Below are positions 25,382 to 35,290 of a DNA stretch of 64,000 bases, piece by piece. The position numbers and the translations under genes are program-made. The DNA comes from Roseomonas mucosa (lineage in GTDB: Bacteria; Pseudomonadota; Alphaproteobacteria; Acetobacterales; Acetobacteraceae): NCBI GenBank assembly GCA_945878375.1, contig CAMDWG010000016.1, forward strand, positions 1 through 64,000, given 5' to 3'. Numbering within the stretch: the stretch's first letter is position 1; every line of letters begins with the position of its first letter. Below the pieces are notes generated by a model that was given only the letters and a program-made list of their open reading frames with translations, was not told the DNA's origin and ran no database searches.

Positions 25382-25391
25382 AGCTGATGGG

Positions 25392-25419
25392 CCGGGGGGG
25401 CGAGCGCCCCCCGGTTCTT
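25392..25419. terminator. Hairpin terminator of the catabolic block
   Basis: CCGGGGGG / CCCCCCGG 8-bp stem with a seven-base loop, followed by TTCTT, eleven bases after the molybdopterin gene stop and just before the convergent FAS1 gene ends. Likely stops transcription of the long plus-strand unit. Confidence 0.72.
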
Positions 25420-25427
25420 GCCGTCCC

Positions 25428-26009
25428 TCAGATCGCCGGCAGGATCGGCGAGGAGGTGACGTGGAACACGCCATCGCTGCCCAGCACATCGCCGCGCGTG
25501 ATGGCGATGACGGGGCGGCCCGGCTGCGGCGGGACGCCGGCGCGGACGATGGTCGCGGTGCGCGGGCCGGTCTGCGTCACCTGCAGCCGCGCGCGGTCCC
25601 AGGTCTGCACGCGGCCATGGCGCGGCTGGATGTCGGCGAGCCGCAGCAGCCCGAAGGCGGCGTTGGCGTTCACCAGCGTCGCCGCGCGCTGGCGCTGTTC
25701 CGGCGTCGGGTTGGACGGCGCATTGTCCAGCAGGGCCAGCATGTCGGCCGGCAGGGAATTCAGCGCCTCATTGGTCGGCACGAACAGCGTCACAGCGCCG
25801 TTCTGCGCGCCGATCCGCCCGGCCTGGCCGCTGAGCAGGATGGCGCTCAGGAAGCGGCGATGCTCCGGCTTGTCACGGAGCATGGTGAGCAGATCGAAGG
25901 TGCCGTCCTCGGCGATCACGCGCGGGCGCGGCCCCTCGCAGGCGGCGAGAAGCCCCAGGCCGGCAGCGCCCAGGACAAGACGGCGCGAAAGCGGGCGGAG
26001 AAGGGTCAC
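25428..26009 (-). CDS. Fasciclin (FAS1) domain lipoprotein
   Basis: The product is 193 aa from a GTG (VTLLRPLSRRLVLGAAG) with AAGGA upstream. SRRLVLGAAGLGLLAAC combines a twin-arginine-like start with a lipobox, so the protein is probably lipidated at the Cys. The rest is one FAS1 domain: LRDKPEHRRFLSAILLSG, VTLFVPTNEALNSLPADML and the end GSDGVFHVTSSPILP. FAS1 domains mediate adhesion or surface interactions. It stands alone between convergent and divergent neighbours. Confidence 0.85.
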   Translation of the reverse strand: MTLLRPLSRRLVLGAAGLGLLAACEGPRPRVIAEDGTFDLLTMLRDKPEHRRFLSAILLSGQAGRIGAQNGAVTLFVPTNEALNSLPADMLALLDNAPSNPTPEQRQRAATLVNANAAFGLLRLADIQPRHGRVQTWDRARLQVTQTGPRTATIVRAGVPPQPGRPVIAITRGDVLGSDGVFHVTSSPILPAI

Positions 26010-26179
26010 GTGCAGGTCCTTCCGGTGATGCACCCAGGCCGGGACGAGTCGGCCCGCCCGGCAATCGGGGCTGGGTGGTAGCCGCACCGGGGGGCCTCGT
26101 CCAGCACGGCGTGCGGGATTTGACGCTGGCCCGCGTGGGGGTGATGCTCCGGCGCCCTCCAAGGAAGAGACAGCGTCGC

Positions 26180-26887
26180 ATGGCCGAGCATCCGTTCACC
26201 CTCGACGACCTCGAGGCGCTTCGGCAGTGGGACACGCCGACCATCTGCAACGCGCTCGAGGTGGTGGTCCCCCAGCGGCGGGGGCATGGCTTCACGGTGC
26301 GGCCGCTGGTCGCGGCCGATCCCAAGCTGCCGCCGATCTGCGGCCTGGCGCGCACCGGAACGATCCGCGCCGGCACCCCCGCCGCGCGCACGGCCGATGC
26401 CTCCCGCGCCATGCGAATCGCCTGGTACGAATATGTCGCGAAGGCGACCCTGCCCACCATCGTGGTCATCCAGGACCTGGACGACACCCCGGGGCTTGGC
26501 GCCTTCTGGGGCGAGGTGCAGTCGAATGTCCACAAGGCGCTGGGCTGCCAGGGCGGCGTGACCAATGGCTCGATCCGCGACATCGACATGCTGGCGAGCG
26601 GCTTCCAGCTTCTCGCCGGCGCGATCAACCCGAGCCACGCCTATGTCCACACCGTTGCCTTCGGGCAGGAGGTCACGGTGCATGGGATGCATGTGGCGCA
26701 TGAGGATGTGGTGCATGCCGACCGCCACGGCGCGGTGGTGATCCCGCATGATGCCGTGCGGAAGATCCCCGCCGCGATCGACCTTCTGGTGCGGAAGGAA
26801 AAGGTGATCCTGGATATGTGCCGCGCGCCCGATTTCACCGTGGCGAAGCTGCGCGAGGCGCTGCAGAAGGCGGACGAGATCCACTGA
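26180..26887 (+). CDS. RraA/HMG-aldolase-like family protein
   Basis: The product is 235 aa. The ATG (MAEHPFTLDDLEALRQWDTP) follows AAGGAAGAGA. The central FWGEVQSNVHKALGCQGG and VTNGSIRDIDML match the RraA/MenG-like fold; the Arg-Asp in SIRDID corresponds to the substrate and metal-binding pair of 4-hydroxy-4-methyl-2-oxoglutarate/oxaloacetate-type aldolases. HADRHGAVVIPHD is the typical later motif. Stand-alone members may be class II pyruvate aldolases or RNase E regulator-like proteins; the catalytic residues favour the former. The next gene, a thioesterase, lies 91 nt downstream. Confidence 0.85.
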   Translation: MAEHPFTLDDLEALRQWDTPTICNALEVVVPQRRGHGFTVRPLVAADPKLPPICGLARTGTIRAGTPAARTADASRAMRIAWYEYVAKATLPTIVVIQDLDDTPGLGAFWGEVQSNVHKALGCQGGVTNGSIRDIDMLASGFQLLAGAINPSHAYVHTVAFGQEVTVHGMHVAHEDVVHADRHGAVVIPHDAVRKIPAAIDLLVRKEKVILDMCRAPDFTVAKLREALQKADEIH

Positions 26888-26978
26888 AGATGTTCGCCTA
26901 CGGCGAGACGCATCGCCGCACTGGCGGCGGCGGCCATCCGGCCGCTCGCCCGCCTGCGGCGAGCGCAGGGGTTTCGCC

Positions 26979-27440
26979 ATGACCGGGCAGCGCACTCCGC
27001 TCTGTCATGTGAAGCCGGAGTGGGTGGACCACTACGGCCACATGAACCTCGCCTACTATCTGGTCGCCTTCGACATGGCGACAGATGCGCTGTGGCCCGG
27101 GCTGAATCTCGGCGAGGGGTTCCGGGCGCGGGGCCTCGGCACCTTCGCGGTCGAATCCTGGCAGGGCTATGTCCGGGAAGTGCTGCTGGATGCGCCGCTG
27201 GCGGCCGAGAGCGCGGTGCTGGCCTTCGACGCCAAGCGCCTGCTGGTCGGCCACCGGCTGTACCATGCCGCCGAAGGCTGGCTTTCGGCGGAGAATGAGG
27301 TGCTGTTCCTCTGCGTCGATCTCGTGACGCGCCGCGTCGCGGCGTGGCCTGGGGATGTGCTGGCGCAATTCGCCGCCGCGCAATCCCATGATGCGCCGAA
27401 GCGCCTCGCGCTGAAGCGGGCGCCGTCCGGCGTTCCCTGA
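26979..27440 (+). CDS. Hot-dog fold thioesterase (4HBT type)
   Basis: The product is 153 aa. The segment VKPEWVDHYGHMNLAYYLVAFD contains the D-x-x-G-H-x-N motif of 4-hydroxybenzoyl-CoA-type thioesterases, with the catalytic Asp at about residue 17. The strand and helix pattern to VLFLCVDLVTRRVAAWP fits a single hot-dog domain. It would hydrolyse an acyl-CoA, possibly a short or hydroxylated one. It is convergent with the downstream EamA gene (23-nt gap). Confidence 0.82.
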   Translation: MTGQRTPLCHVKPEWVDHYGHMNLAYYLVAFDMATDALWPGLNLGEGFRARGLGTFAVESWQGYVREVLLDAPLAAESAVLAFDAKRLLVGHRLYHAAEGWLSAENEVLFLCVDLVTRRVAAWPGDVLAQFAAAQSHDAPKRLALKRAPSGVP

Positions 27441-27462
27441 CCGACGGCGGCGTATCGGCCGT

Positions 27463-28338
27463 TCAGGCGCGGTTCACCACCCAGATGCCCGCGCCGATCA
27501 AGGCGAGGGAGCTGAGCAGCGGCCAGGTGATCGCCTCCCCCAGCACCAGCGCGCCCGCGATTGCGGCGAAGACCGGCGTGAGGAACAGGAAGGGCGCGAA
27601 GGCCGAGGCCTTGTGATGCGCGACCAGCCAGAACCACGCGACGTAGGAGATGAAGGCGACGCCCACGGCCTGGAACAGCAGCGCGCCCCAGACCTGCGGG
27701 GTGGACGCGAAGATGCCGGGTTCCCCGATCGCGTAGCCGATCGGCAGCAGCAGGGCCGCCGCCCCGATTTGGTACAGCAGCGTGCGTTCCGCCGCGATCC
27801 GCGTCAGCCGCGTCGCCTTGATGACGATGATCGTCGCGCCCCACAGCATGCCCGCGAGCAATGCCAGGATGTCGCCATGGAAGCCGGCATCCAGCGGCGC
27901 GCCCAGCCGATCCGCGAAGCCGATGACGAGGCCCGCGAAGGCCAGCAGCAGCCCGGCCAGCTTGCGCCGGTCCAGCCGGTCTCCCTGCACCAGCCAATGC
28001 GCGCCAAGCACCGCCCAGAAGGGCGCGGTGTAGAGCAGCACCGTGCTGCGCGCCGCCGTGGTCAGCGCCAGCGCCTGGTACAGCGCCCAGAACTCGGCGG
28101 CGAAGAACGTGCCTGCCAGCAGGCCGGGCCAGAGGCTGCCATCGCGCACCCACACCGCGACGCCGCGCCACCAGCACCAGGCCAGCAGCAGCGGCACCGC
28201 GATGACGGACCGTAGCCCCGCCTGCACCAGCGGCGAGATCCCCTCGAGCCCAAGCTTCACCGCGATCTGCGCGATGCCCCAGCTGGCGCAAAGCAGGATG
28301 AGCAGCGCGGCGGCGGAGGCCGGCAGCGCGCCGTTCAC
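27463..28338 (-). CDS. EamA-family (DMT superfamily) exporter
   Basis: The product is 291 aa from a GTG (VNGALPASAAALLILLCASWGIAQ); the longer ORF start lies inside the upstream oxidase. Ten hydrophobic segments form two EamA repeats, with the characteristic TTAARSTVLLYTAPFWAVLGAHWLV in the first and FLFLTPVFAAIAGALVLGEAI in the second. It starts 14 nt after the FAD oxidase gene, so the two are probably co-transcribed; an exporter for a product or toxic intermediate of the oxidase is possible. Substrate unknown. Confidence 0.86.
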   Translation of the reverse strand: MNGALPASAAALLILLCASWGIAQIAVKLGLEGISPLVQAGLRSVIAVPLLLAWCWWRGVAVWVRDGSLWPGLLAGTFFAAEFWALYQALALTTAARSTVLLYTAPFWAVLGAHWLVQGDRLDRRKLAGLLLAFAGLVIGFADRLGAPLDAGFHGDILALLAGMLWGATIIVIKATRLTRIAAERTLLYQIGAAALLLPIGYAIGEPGIFASTPQVWGALLFQAVGVAFISYVAWFWLVAHHKASAFAPFLFLTPVFAAIAGALVLGEAITWPLLSSLALIGAGIWVVNRA

Positions 28339-28351
28339 GCGCCTTGCGCCG

Positions 28352-29674
28352 TCATGCCGCCATCCGGTCCAGCCGGTCGCGCAGCTTGTAGTAGGTGCCG
28401 ACCACCGGCAGGAACCACGGGGTGCCGGTATAGGTCGGGCGCGTGGGGAAGGGCAGGCCGTCCAGCGCGAAGCGCTCATTCGCCGCGCCGGCGATCTTCA
28501 GCGCCGCGTTGTGGCCCAGCCAGGTCGCCATCGCGACCCCGCTGCCCTGGCAGCCGGCGGCGTAATGCACCCCGTCCTGCACGCCGATATGCGGCAGCCC
28601 GTCGAAGGTGAAGGCGACCATGCCGGTCCAGGCATGGGTCAGCTTCACGTCGCGCAAATCGGGCAGGGTCTCGATCATCGCCTCGCGCAAGCTCGGCGCG
28701 GATTGGTCGGGCGTGGCCGCGCGGAAGCTGGCGCGGCCGCCCCACAGCACCCGCTTGCCGTCCGGCGAGGGGCGGAAATAGTTCAGCACGCGCTTGCTGT
28801 CGCTGATCATGCGCCGGCCTGGGAACAGGCGGTCGATCAGCGCCTCGGGCAGCTCTTCCGTCGCGATGATGTAGGAATTCAGCGGCACCAGCCGCCGCGC
28901 GAGCCAGGGGCTCGCCGTGCCGCGCGGATCGAGCGAATAGCCATTGGTCGCGACCAGCACGGCATCCGCCGCCATCTGCCCCTTGTCGGTGGTGATGCGG
29001 AAGCCGCTGCCCTCGCGCGCGATGCCCTGCACGCGCACGCCATCCACCAGGATCGCGCCCGCGCGTTCCGCCGCCGCCGCCAGGCCGCGCGCGTATTTCG
29101 CCGGATGCAGGCTGCCGGTCGCGGCGGCGGCCATGCCGCCATGGTAGTGATCGCTGCCGAGGACATCGCGCTGGCGGCTTTTCGGCACCATCTCGGTCGG
29201 AAGGCCCGTGACCTCCGCGATCCAGTCGGCACGGCGGGCCATCGAATCATAATGCTTCGGCGTCCAGGCGCCGACGAAGCGCCCGCAGCGGAGGTAGTCG
29301 CACTCGATCCCCTCCCGCGCGATCGTCTCCTCGATGAAAGGAAAGCTCGCGGCGCAGGCGAGCGCGATGCGCCGCGCCTCATCCGGCCCGTAGCGGTTCA
29401 GCAGGTCGCCCTTCGCGACCTTCAGCCCGCCCGAGACCATCCCGCCGCTGCGCGACGACGCGCCCCAGCCGATCCTCTCCGCATCCAGCACCACCGCCTG
29501 GTGGCCGAGCCGCCGCAGCGTCAGCGCCGCCGAAAGCCCCGCATAGCCACCGCCCACGATCGCGACCTGCGCGCGGTCGGGCAGTTGGGTGTCGCGATCC
29601 GGCGGCTCGGCGGCTTCCCACCACCAGGGCTTCACCTGGAAGCCCGGTGCGAAGGTCGGATGGGATTGGGTCAT
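28352..29674 (-). CDS. FAD-dependent amine/amino-acid oxidase (DAO family, PuuB/OrdL-like)
   Basis: The product is 440 aa. After an N-terminal Trp-rich segment (VKPWWWEAAEPP) comes the FAD motif VAIVGGGYAGLSAALTLRRLG (~37-57), then IGWGASSRSGGMVSGGLK (flavin contact) and the C-terminal GCQGSGVAMATWLGHN. The start and length match gamma-glutamylputrescine oxidase-like and OrdL-like oxidoreductases, which oxidise amines or glycine derivatives. The precise substrate is open. It is divergent from the GhrA-like gene across 141 nt. Confidence 0.86.
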   Translation of the reverse strand: MTQSHPTFAPGFQVKPWWWEAAEPPDRDTQLPDRAQVAIVGGGYAGLSAALTLRRLGHQAVVLDAERIGWGASSRSGGMVSGGLKVAKGDLLNRYGPDEARRIALACAASFPFIEETIAREGIECDYLRCGRFVGAWTPKHYDSMARRADWIAEVTGLPTEMVPKSRQRDVLGSDHYHGGMAAAATGSLHPAKYARGLAAAAERAGAILVDGVRVQGIAREGSGFRITTDKGQMAADAVLVATNGYSLDPRGTASPWLARRLVPLNSYIIATEELPEALIDRLFPGRRMISDSKRVLNYFRPSPDGKRVLWGGRASFRAATPDQSAPSLREAMIETLPDLRDVKLTHAWTGMVAFTFDGLPHIGVQDGVHYAAGCQGSGVAMATWLGHNAALKIAGAANERFALDGLPFPTRPTYTGTPWFLPVVGTYYKLRDRLDRMAA

Positions 29675-29815
29675 GGCCGGCGCATCGGGTCCAGGGTTCG
29701 GGCTTGCCGGCCAGCGTCATGCCGGCGGCGCCGGGGATCAAGGGGGGCGCGCGTATCGACAGGCGGCCAGCCCGGCGGCACAAAGCGCGGCGGGAACAGA
29801 AAGGCCGGCGAAGTC

Positions 29816-30763
29816 GTGTCGAAGCCCATCCTGTTGGTGAAGTCCGGTGGCGAGGCCGCGATGCCGGAATGGCGGCGCCACTTCGCCGACCTCGCGCCTG
29901 GCCTGGATGTGCGCTGGTGGGACGACGCGACCGTCGATCCGGCCGCGGTGCGCTATGCGCTGGTCTGGGACCCGGAGCCGAGGCGGCTCGCTTCCTATCC
30001 GAACCTCGCGGCGATCTTCGGCAGCGGGGCGGGGGTGGATTTCATCGCCGCCGACCCTGACCTGCCGCGCCATGTGCCGCTGGTGCGGATGGCGACGCCT
30101 GGCGCCGCGCAGCGCATGGGGGAATTCGTCGCCTGGGCAGTGCTGTCCCTGCTGAAGGAGGCGCGACGAATCGGCCTCGCCCAGGCCGAGTGCCGCTGGG
30201 AGGTGTTCGAGCCGGAGCGCACCGCGCCCACCACCACGGTGGGCATCATGGGGCTCGGCCATATGGGCGCCGCGGCGGCGCGCATGCTGCAGCCGATGGG
30301 GTTTCCGGTCATCGGCTGGTCCCGCACCCGCAAGAGCCTTCCCGGTGTGGAGAGCTTCGTGGGCGAAGGGGAATTCGAGACCTTCCTGCGGCGGAGCGAT
30401 ATCCTCGTCTGCCTGCTGCCGACAACGCCGGAAACCCAGGGCATCCTCGCCCGGTCGCTCTTCGACCGCCTGCGCGACGGCACGGGCCTCGTGAATGTCG
30501 GCCGCGGCAGCCAGCAGAAGATCGAGGACATCCTGGCCGCGCTGGATCGCGGCAGGCTTTCGGGCGCCGTGATCGACGTGTTCGAACAGGAACCGCTGCC
30601 CCCCGATCATCCGGCCTGGACGCAATCCAAGCTGCTCGTCACGCCCCATGTCGCGAGCCTTCCGCCGCGCCGCGAACGCGTGGACCATGTCGCCCGCCTG
30701 ATCGCCGCGCTGGAACGCGGCGAGGCGCTGCCCAACACCTATGATCACGATCGGGGCTATTGA
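29816..30763 (+). CDS. GhrA-like D-2-hydroxyacid dehydrogenase (glyoxylate/hydroxypyruvate reductase A type)
   Basis: The product is 315 aa from a GTG (VSKPILLVKSGGEAAMPEW); the track ORF of 906 aa extends spuriously upstream. The NAD(P) motif is TVGIMGLGHMGAAAARML (~residues 141-158), the catalytic Arg is in NVGRGSQQ, the Glu in DVFEQEPLP and the His in TPHVASLP. Lack of a long N-terminal domain and the SGAGVDFI segment fit GhrA, which reduces glyoxylate or hydroxypyruvate. It is followed by the aldolase gene with a TGATG overlap. Confidence 0.88.
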   Translation: MSKPILLVKSGGEAAMPEWRRHFADLAPGLDVRWWDDATVDPAAVRYALVWDPEPRRLASYPNLAAIFGSGAGVDFIAADPDLPRHVPLVRMATPGAAQRMGEFVAWAVLSLLKEARRIGLAQAECRWEVFEPERTAPTTTVGIMGLGHMGAAAARMLQPMGFPVIGWSRTRKSLPGVESFVGEGEFETFLRRSDILVCLLPTTPETQGILARSLFDRLRDGTGLVNVGRGSQQKIEDILAALDRGRLSGAVIDVFEQEPLPPDHPAWTQSKLLVTPHVASLPPRRERVDHVARLIAALERGEALPNTYDHDRGY

Positions 30764-31532
30764 TGCCGCTTCCCCCGCCGCCCATCCGCCCCGACCCCAC
30801 CCATGTGCCGACGGAGCGCGAGCTGCGTGAGGATCTGGCCGCGGCGTATCGGCTGATCGCGCATTTCGGCATGACGGATCTGGTCTTCACCCATCTTTCG
30901 GCGCGCCTGCCCGGTGAAGGCCACCGCTTCCTGGTGAACCCCTATGGCATGCTGTTCGAGGAGATCACCGCGAGCAGCCTTGTGGTTGTGGATGCCGAAG
31001 GCGCGCCGAGGCAGGAGACGGCCTGGCCGGTGAACCCCGCGGGCTTCGTCATCCATTCCGCCGTCCACATGGGCCGCGCGGATGCCCATTGCGTGATGCA
31101 CACGCACACCCTTGCCGGCATGGCGGTGGCGGCGCAGGACGGTCTGCTTCTGCCGCTGAACCAGATGATGATGGAATTCGAAGGCCGCGTGGCGCTGCAT
31201 GACTATGAAGGCGTCGCGGCGGACGACAACCTGTCCGAACGCGACAGGCTGGTGCTGGACCTGGGCGACCGGCCCTGCATGATCCTGCGCCACCACGGGC
31301 TGCTGACCGTCGGCGCCTCGGTCGCGGAGGCCTTCTACTGGATGTACTATCTGGAACAGGCCTGCCGCATCCAACTGGCCGCGCAAGCCTCCGGCGCCAG
31401 GCTCGCGATCCCCTCGCATGAGGTGGTGCTGCGGACGCGCGCGCAATTCTCGACCGGGCCGACCAAGGGCTGGCTGCCCTGGCAGGCGCTGCGACGAAAA
31501 CTCGACCGCGAACAGCCGGATTATCGCGACTG

Positions 31533-31533
<1 letters not shown>
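30763..31533 (+). CDS. Class II aldolase/adducin domain protein
   Basis: The product is 256 aa. I use the ATG at the TGATG overlap with the previous gene; the track start is a TTG one codon earlier. The family pattern is complete: FGMTDLVFTHLSARLPG, NPYGMLFEEITASSLVVVD, a metal site in MGRADAHCVMHTHTLAG (two His) and LRHHGLLTVGASVAEAFYWMYYLE with the third His. Members are fuculose-phosphate/ribulose-phosphate type aldolases or epimerases and many uncharacterised enzymes acting on hydroxy acids. It is coupled to an ABC ATPase gene by another TGATG. Confidence 0.87.
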
Positions 31534-32630
<1,097 letters not shown>

Positions 32631-32721
32631 CCGTGCGCGCCGCCAGACTGGAACGGTCGCGCCTGGCGGGTTGACGGCGCCGGCAGCGGTTGTGACAGTC
32701 CCGAGTATGCGGGGGCGGGAC

Positions 32722-34347
32722 ATGCAGCAGGACCTGATCTTCGTCGGTGGTCGTATCTTCCGCGGCCTCGCTGGCGGCTTCGCCGAGGCGATGGCGGTGC
32801 GGGACGGCAAGGTCCTGGCCGTCGGCACCCGCGCGGAGGTCGAGGCGCTGGTCCCGGATGCCCGGCGCGTCGCGCTGGATGGCCGCGTGGCGATCCCGGC
32901 CTTCAACGAAGCGCATATGCATCTGCTGCCCTATGGCCTCGCGCTCGCGCAGGTGAATCTGCGCGCGGAGGAGGTTCGCAGCCTGGATGAGGTGCTGCGC
33001 CGCATCCGCGATGCCGCGAGGGCCGCGCCGAAGGGCGCCTGGGTGCTCGGGCGCGGCTATGACCATGCCGAGCTGGATATCGGCCGCCACCCGACGGCGG
33101 CGGAGCTGGATGCGGCGTCCCCAGACAATCCGGTCTTTATCGTCCGCACCTGCGGGCATATGGGCGTCGCGAACAGCGCGGCCATGCGGCTGGCCGGCGT
33201 CGGCCACAACACGCCCGACCCCGAAGGCGGCGTGATCGAACGCAAGGGCGGCGCGCTGACCGGCCTGTTCCAGGAACGCGCGATGCGCCTGGTGCGGGAT
33301 GTGGTGCCGGAACCCTCGGTGGCCGCCATGGTCGATGCGATCGATCGCGCCTGCAATCACCTGGCCAGCTTCGGCTTCGCCAGCGCGACCGACATGAATG
33401 TCGGCATGACCGCCGGCATGGCAGAGATCGAGGCCTACCGGGAAGCCTATCGCAGCGGCCGCATGGCGCTGCGGATGTGGCAGGTGCTGGCCGGCAATCC
33501 GGAAGGCATCGCGCAACAGGCCTGGGAGGCCGGGCTTCGCCCGAATGAGGGCGATGACATGCTGCGCTGGGGCGCGGTGAAGGTCTTCGCCGATGGCTCG
33601 GCCGGCGGCCTGACGGCGGCCTTCTTCGAACCCTATTTGGCCAGCGCGGGCGGCGGCACCGGCGTCTTCACCTTCCCCGACGACAAGATCCACGCGCTGC
33701 TGAAGCACTATCACGAACAGGGCTGGCAGCTGGACATCCACGCCATCGGCGATGCGGCGATCGAACAGGTCCTGTCCGGCATGGAAGCCGCCGACAGCGC
33801 CACCCATCCCTTCACGGGCCGCCGCCACCGGATCGAGCATTGCGGCTTCGTCACGCGCGACCAGCGGCGGCGGATGCTGGCGCGCGGCATCCTGCCCGTG
33901 CCGCAGCCGGTCTTCATGTATGAATTCGGCGATCTCTACATTCGCAACCTGGGCCGCGCGCGGTCCGACGACGCCTATCCGATGCGGACCTGGCTGGAGG
34001 AAGGGCATCATCCGTCGGCGAGTTCGGATTGCCCGGTCTCGACCGTCGATCCCTTCGTCAACCTGTTCACCATGCTGACCCGCAAGACCAACCGCGGCAC
34101 GGTGATGGGGCCAGAGGAAGCACTGACCGCCGAACAGGCGGTCCATTGCCAGACATGGTGCGGCGCCTACACCCAATTCGCCGAGGATCGGCGCGGCACA
34201 CTGGAGCCCGGCCTGCTAGCCGATATCGCCGTGCTGTCGCGCGACATTTTCGCGGCGACGCCCGAGGACATCCTGCGCGCCACGCGCTGCGACCTCACGC
34301 TGCGCGGGGGGGCGCCGATCTTCGACCGCCACGGGGAGCTCGGCTGA
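32722..34347 (+). CDS. YtcJ-like amidohydrolase
   Basis: The product is 541 aa from an ATG preceded by GGGGGCGGGA; an in-frame ATG five codons earlier is possible. YtcJ-type (Amidohydro_3) features are IPAFNEAHMHLLPYG (HxH), the long insert with VRTCGHMGVANSAAMR, KVFADGSAGGLTAAFF, then DIHAIGDAAIEQ, RIEHCGF and the Asp in SASSDCPVS. These enzymes cleave amides or exocyclic N-substituents. It starts 91 nt after the ATPase gene and directly precedes the peptide-type permeases, indicating hydrolysis of the imported compound. Confidence 0.87.
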   Translation: MQQDLIFVGGRIFRGLAGGFAEAMAVRDGKVLAVGTRAEVEALVPDARRVALDGRVAIPAFNEAHMHLLPYGLALAQVNLRAEEVRSLDEVLRRIRDAARAAPKGAWVLGRGYDHAELDIGRHPTAAELDAASPDNPVFIVRTCGHMGVANSAAMRLAGVGHNTPDPEGGVIERKGGALTGLFQERAMRLVRDVVPEPSVAAMVDAIDRACNHLASFGFASATDMNVGMTAGMAEIEAYREAYRSGRMALRMWQVLAGNPEGIAQQAWEAGLRPNEGDDMLRWGAVKVFADGSAGGLTAAFFEPYLASAGGGTGVFTFPDDKIHALLKHYHEQGWQLDIHAIGDAAIEQVLSGMEAADSATHPFTGRRHRIEHCGFVTRDQRRRMLARGILPVPQPVFMYEFGDLYIRNLGRARSDDAYPMRTWLEEGHHPSASSDCPVSTVDPFVNLFTMLTRKTNRGTVMGPEEALTAEQAVHCQTWCGAYTQFAEDRRGTLEPGLLADIAVLSRDIFAATPEDILRATRCDLTLRGGAPIFDRHGELG

Positions 34348-34348
34348 G

Positions 34349-35290
34349 ATGCTGCGCCACGCCATCCAGCGCCTGGCGATGGCGGTGCCGGTGATGTTCG
34401 GCGTGCTGCTGGTCGGCTTCCTGCTCATGCAGGTGGTGCCGACCGACCCCGCCATCGTCCGCGCCGGCCCCACCGCGACGCAGGACGTGATCGAGGCGAT
34501 CCGCCGCGACCTCGGGCTCGACCAGCCGCTCTGGGTGCAGTTCGGGCTCTATCTGTGGCGGCTGGCGCAGGGGGATCTCGGCGTTTCCATCATCAACAAC
34601 GTCCCCGTCACGCAGGAACTGGCCGCGACCATCGGCCCGACGCTGGAACTGATGGCGGCGAGCCTGTTCTGGTCCATCCCGCTCGGCATCTTCATGGGGA
34701 CCATCGCGGCCTATTGGCGTGGGTCGCTGCTGGACCGCGTGGTGATGGCGATCAGCGTCGCCGGCGTCTCGGTGCCGGTCTTCTTCCTCGGGCTGGTGCT
34801 GATCTGGCTGGTCGGATTCCAATGGCAGTTGCTGCCCTTCACCGGCCGCGGCGGTCCGCTCTGGACCATCGAGGGGCTGAGGGCCATCGCGCTGCCCGCC
34901 ATCACCCTGGGCGGCGTCTTCGTCGGCCCCGTCGCGCGGATGACGCGCACGGCGGTGCTGGACGTGCTCGGCGCGGAGCATGTCCGCACCGCGCGCGCGA
35001 AGGGGCTGCCGGAACGGCTTGTGGTCCTGCACCACGCGCTTCGCAACGCCTTGATCCCGGTGGTCACGCTGATCGGGCTGCAGATCGGCTTCCTGCTGGG
35101 CGGGGCGGTGGTGACGGAGACGGTCTTCTCCTGGCCCGGCGTCGGGCGGCTGGCGGTGGGCGCGATCACCTCGAGTGACCTGCCGATGGCGCAGGGGACC
35201 ATCATCGTCCTCTCGCTTGGCTTCATCCTGGTGAACCTGACGGTCGATCTGCTCTACGGCGTGCTCGATCCGCGGGTCCGCGCATCATGA
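34349..35290 (+). CDS. Peptide/nickel-type ABC permease (DppB/OppB family)
   Basis: The product is 313 aa. It opens MLRHAIQRLAMAVPVMFGVLLVGFLLMQ, the standard DppB start, has about six helices, and carries the EAA loop AEHVRTARAKGLPERLVVLHHALRNALIPVV. It ends LTVDLLYGVLDPRVRAS. It forms the importer pore with the next gene's product, which starts in a 4-nt ATGA overlap. Located one base after the amidohydrolase stop. Confidence 0.93.
   Translation: MLRHAIQRLAMAVPVMFGVLLVGFLLMQVVPTDPAIVRAGPTATQDVIEAIRRDLGLDQPLWVQFGLYLWRLAQGDLGVSIINNVPVTQELAATIGPTLELMAASLFWSIPLGIFMGTIAAYWRGSLLDRVVMAISVAGVSVPVFFLGLVLIWLVGFQWQLLPFTGRGGPLWTIEGLRAIALPAITLGGVFVGPVARMTRTAVLDVLGAEHVRTARAKGLPERLVVLHHALRNALIPVVTLIGLQIGFLLGGAVVTETVFSWPGVGRLAVGAITSSDLPMAQGTIIVLSLGFILVNLTVDLLYGVLDPRVRAS

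Noticed and set aside
22961-25489. 842-aa minus-strand ORF
   Set aside because: Antisense shadow of the molybdopterin gene, rich in Arg/His/Gly with no recognisable motif.
28043-30763. 906-aa plus-strand ORF
   Set aside because: Its first ~590 codons overlap the EamA and FAD oxidase genes antisense; the GhrA-like protein starts at the GTG at 29816.
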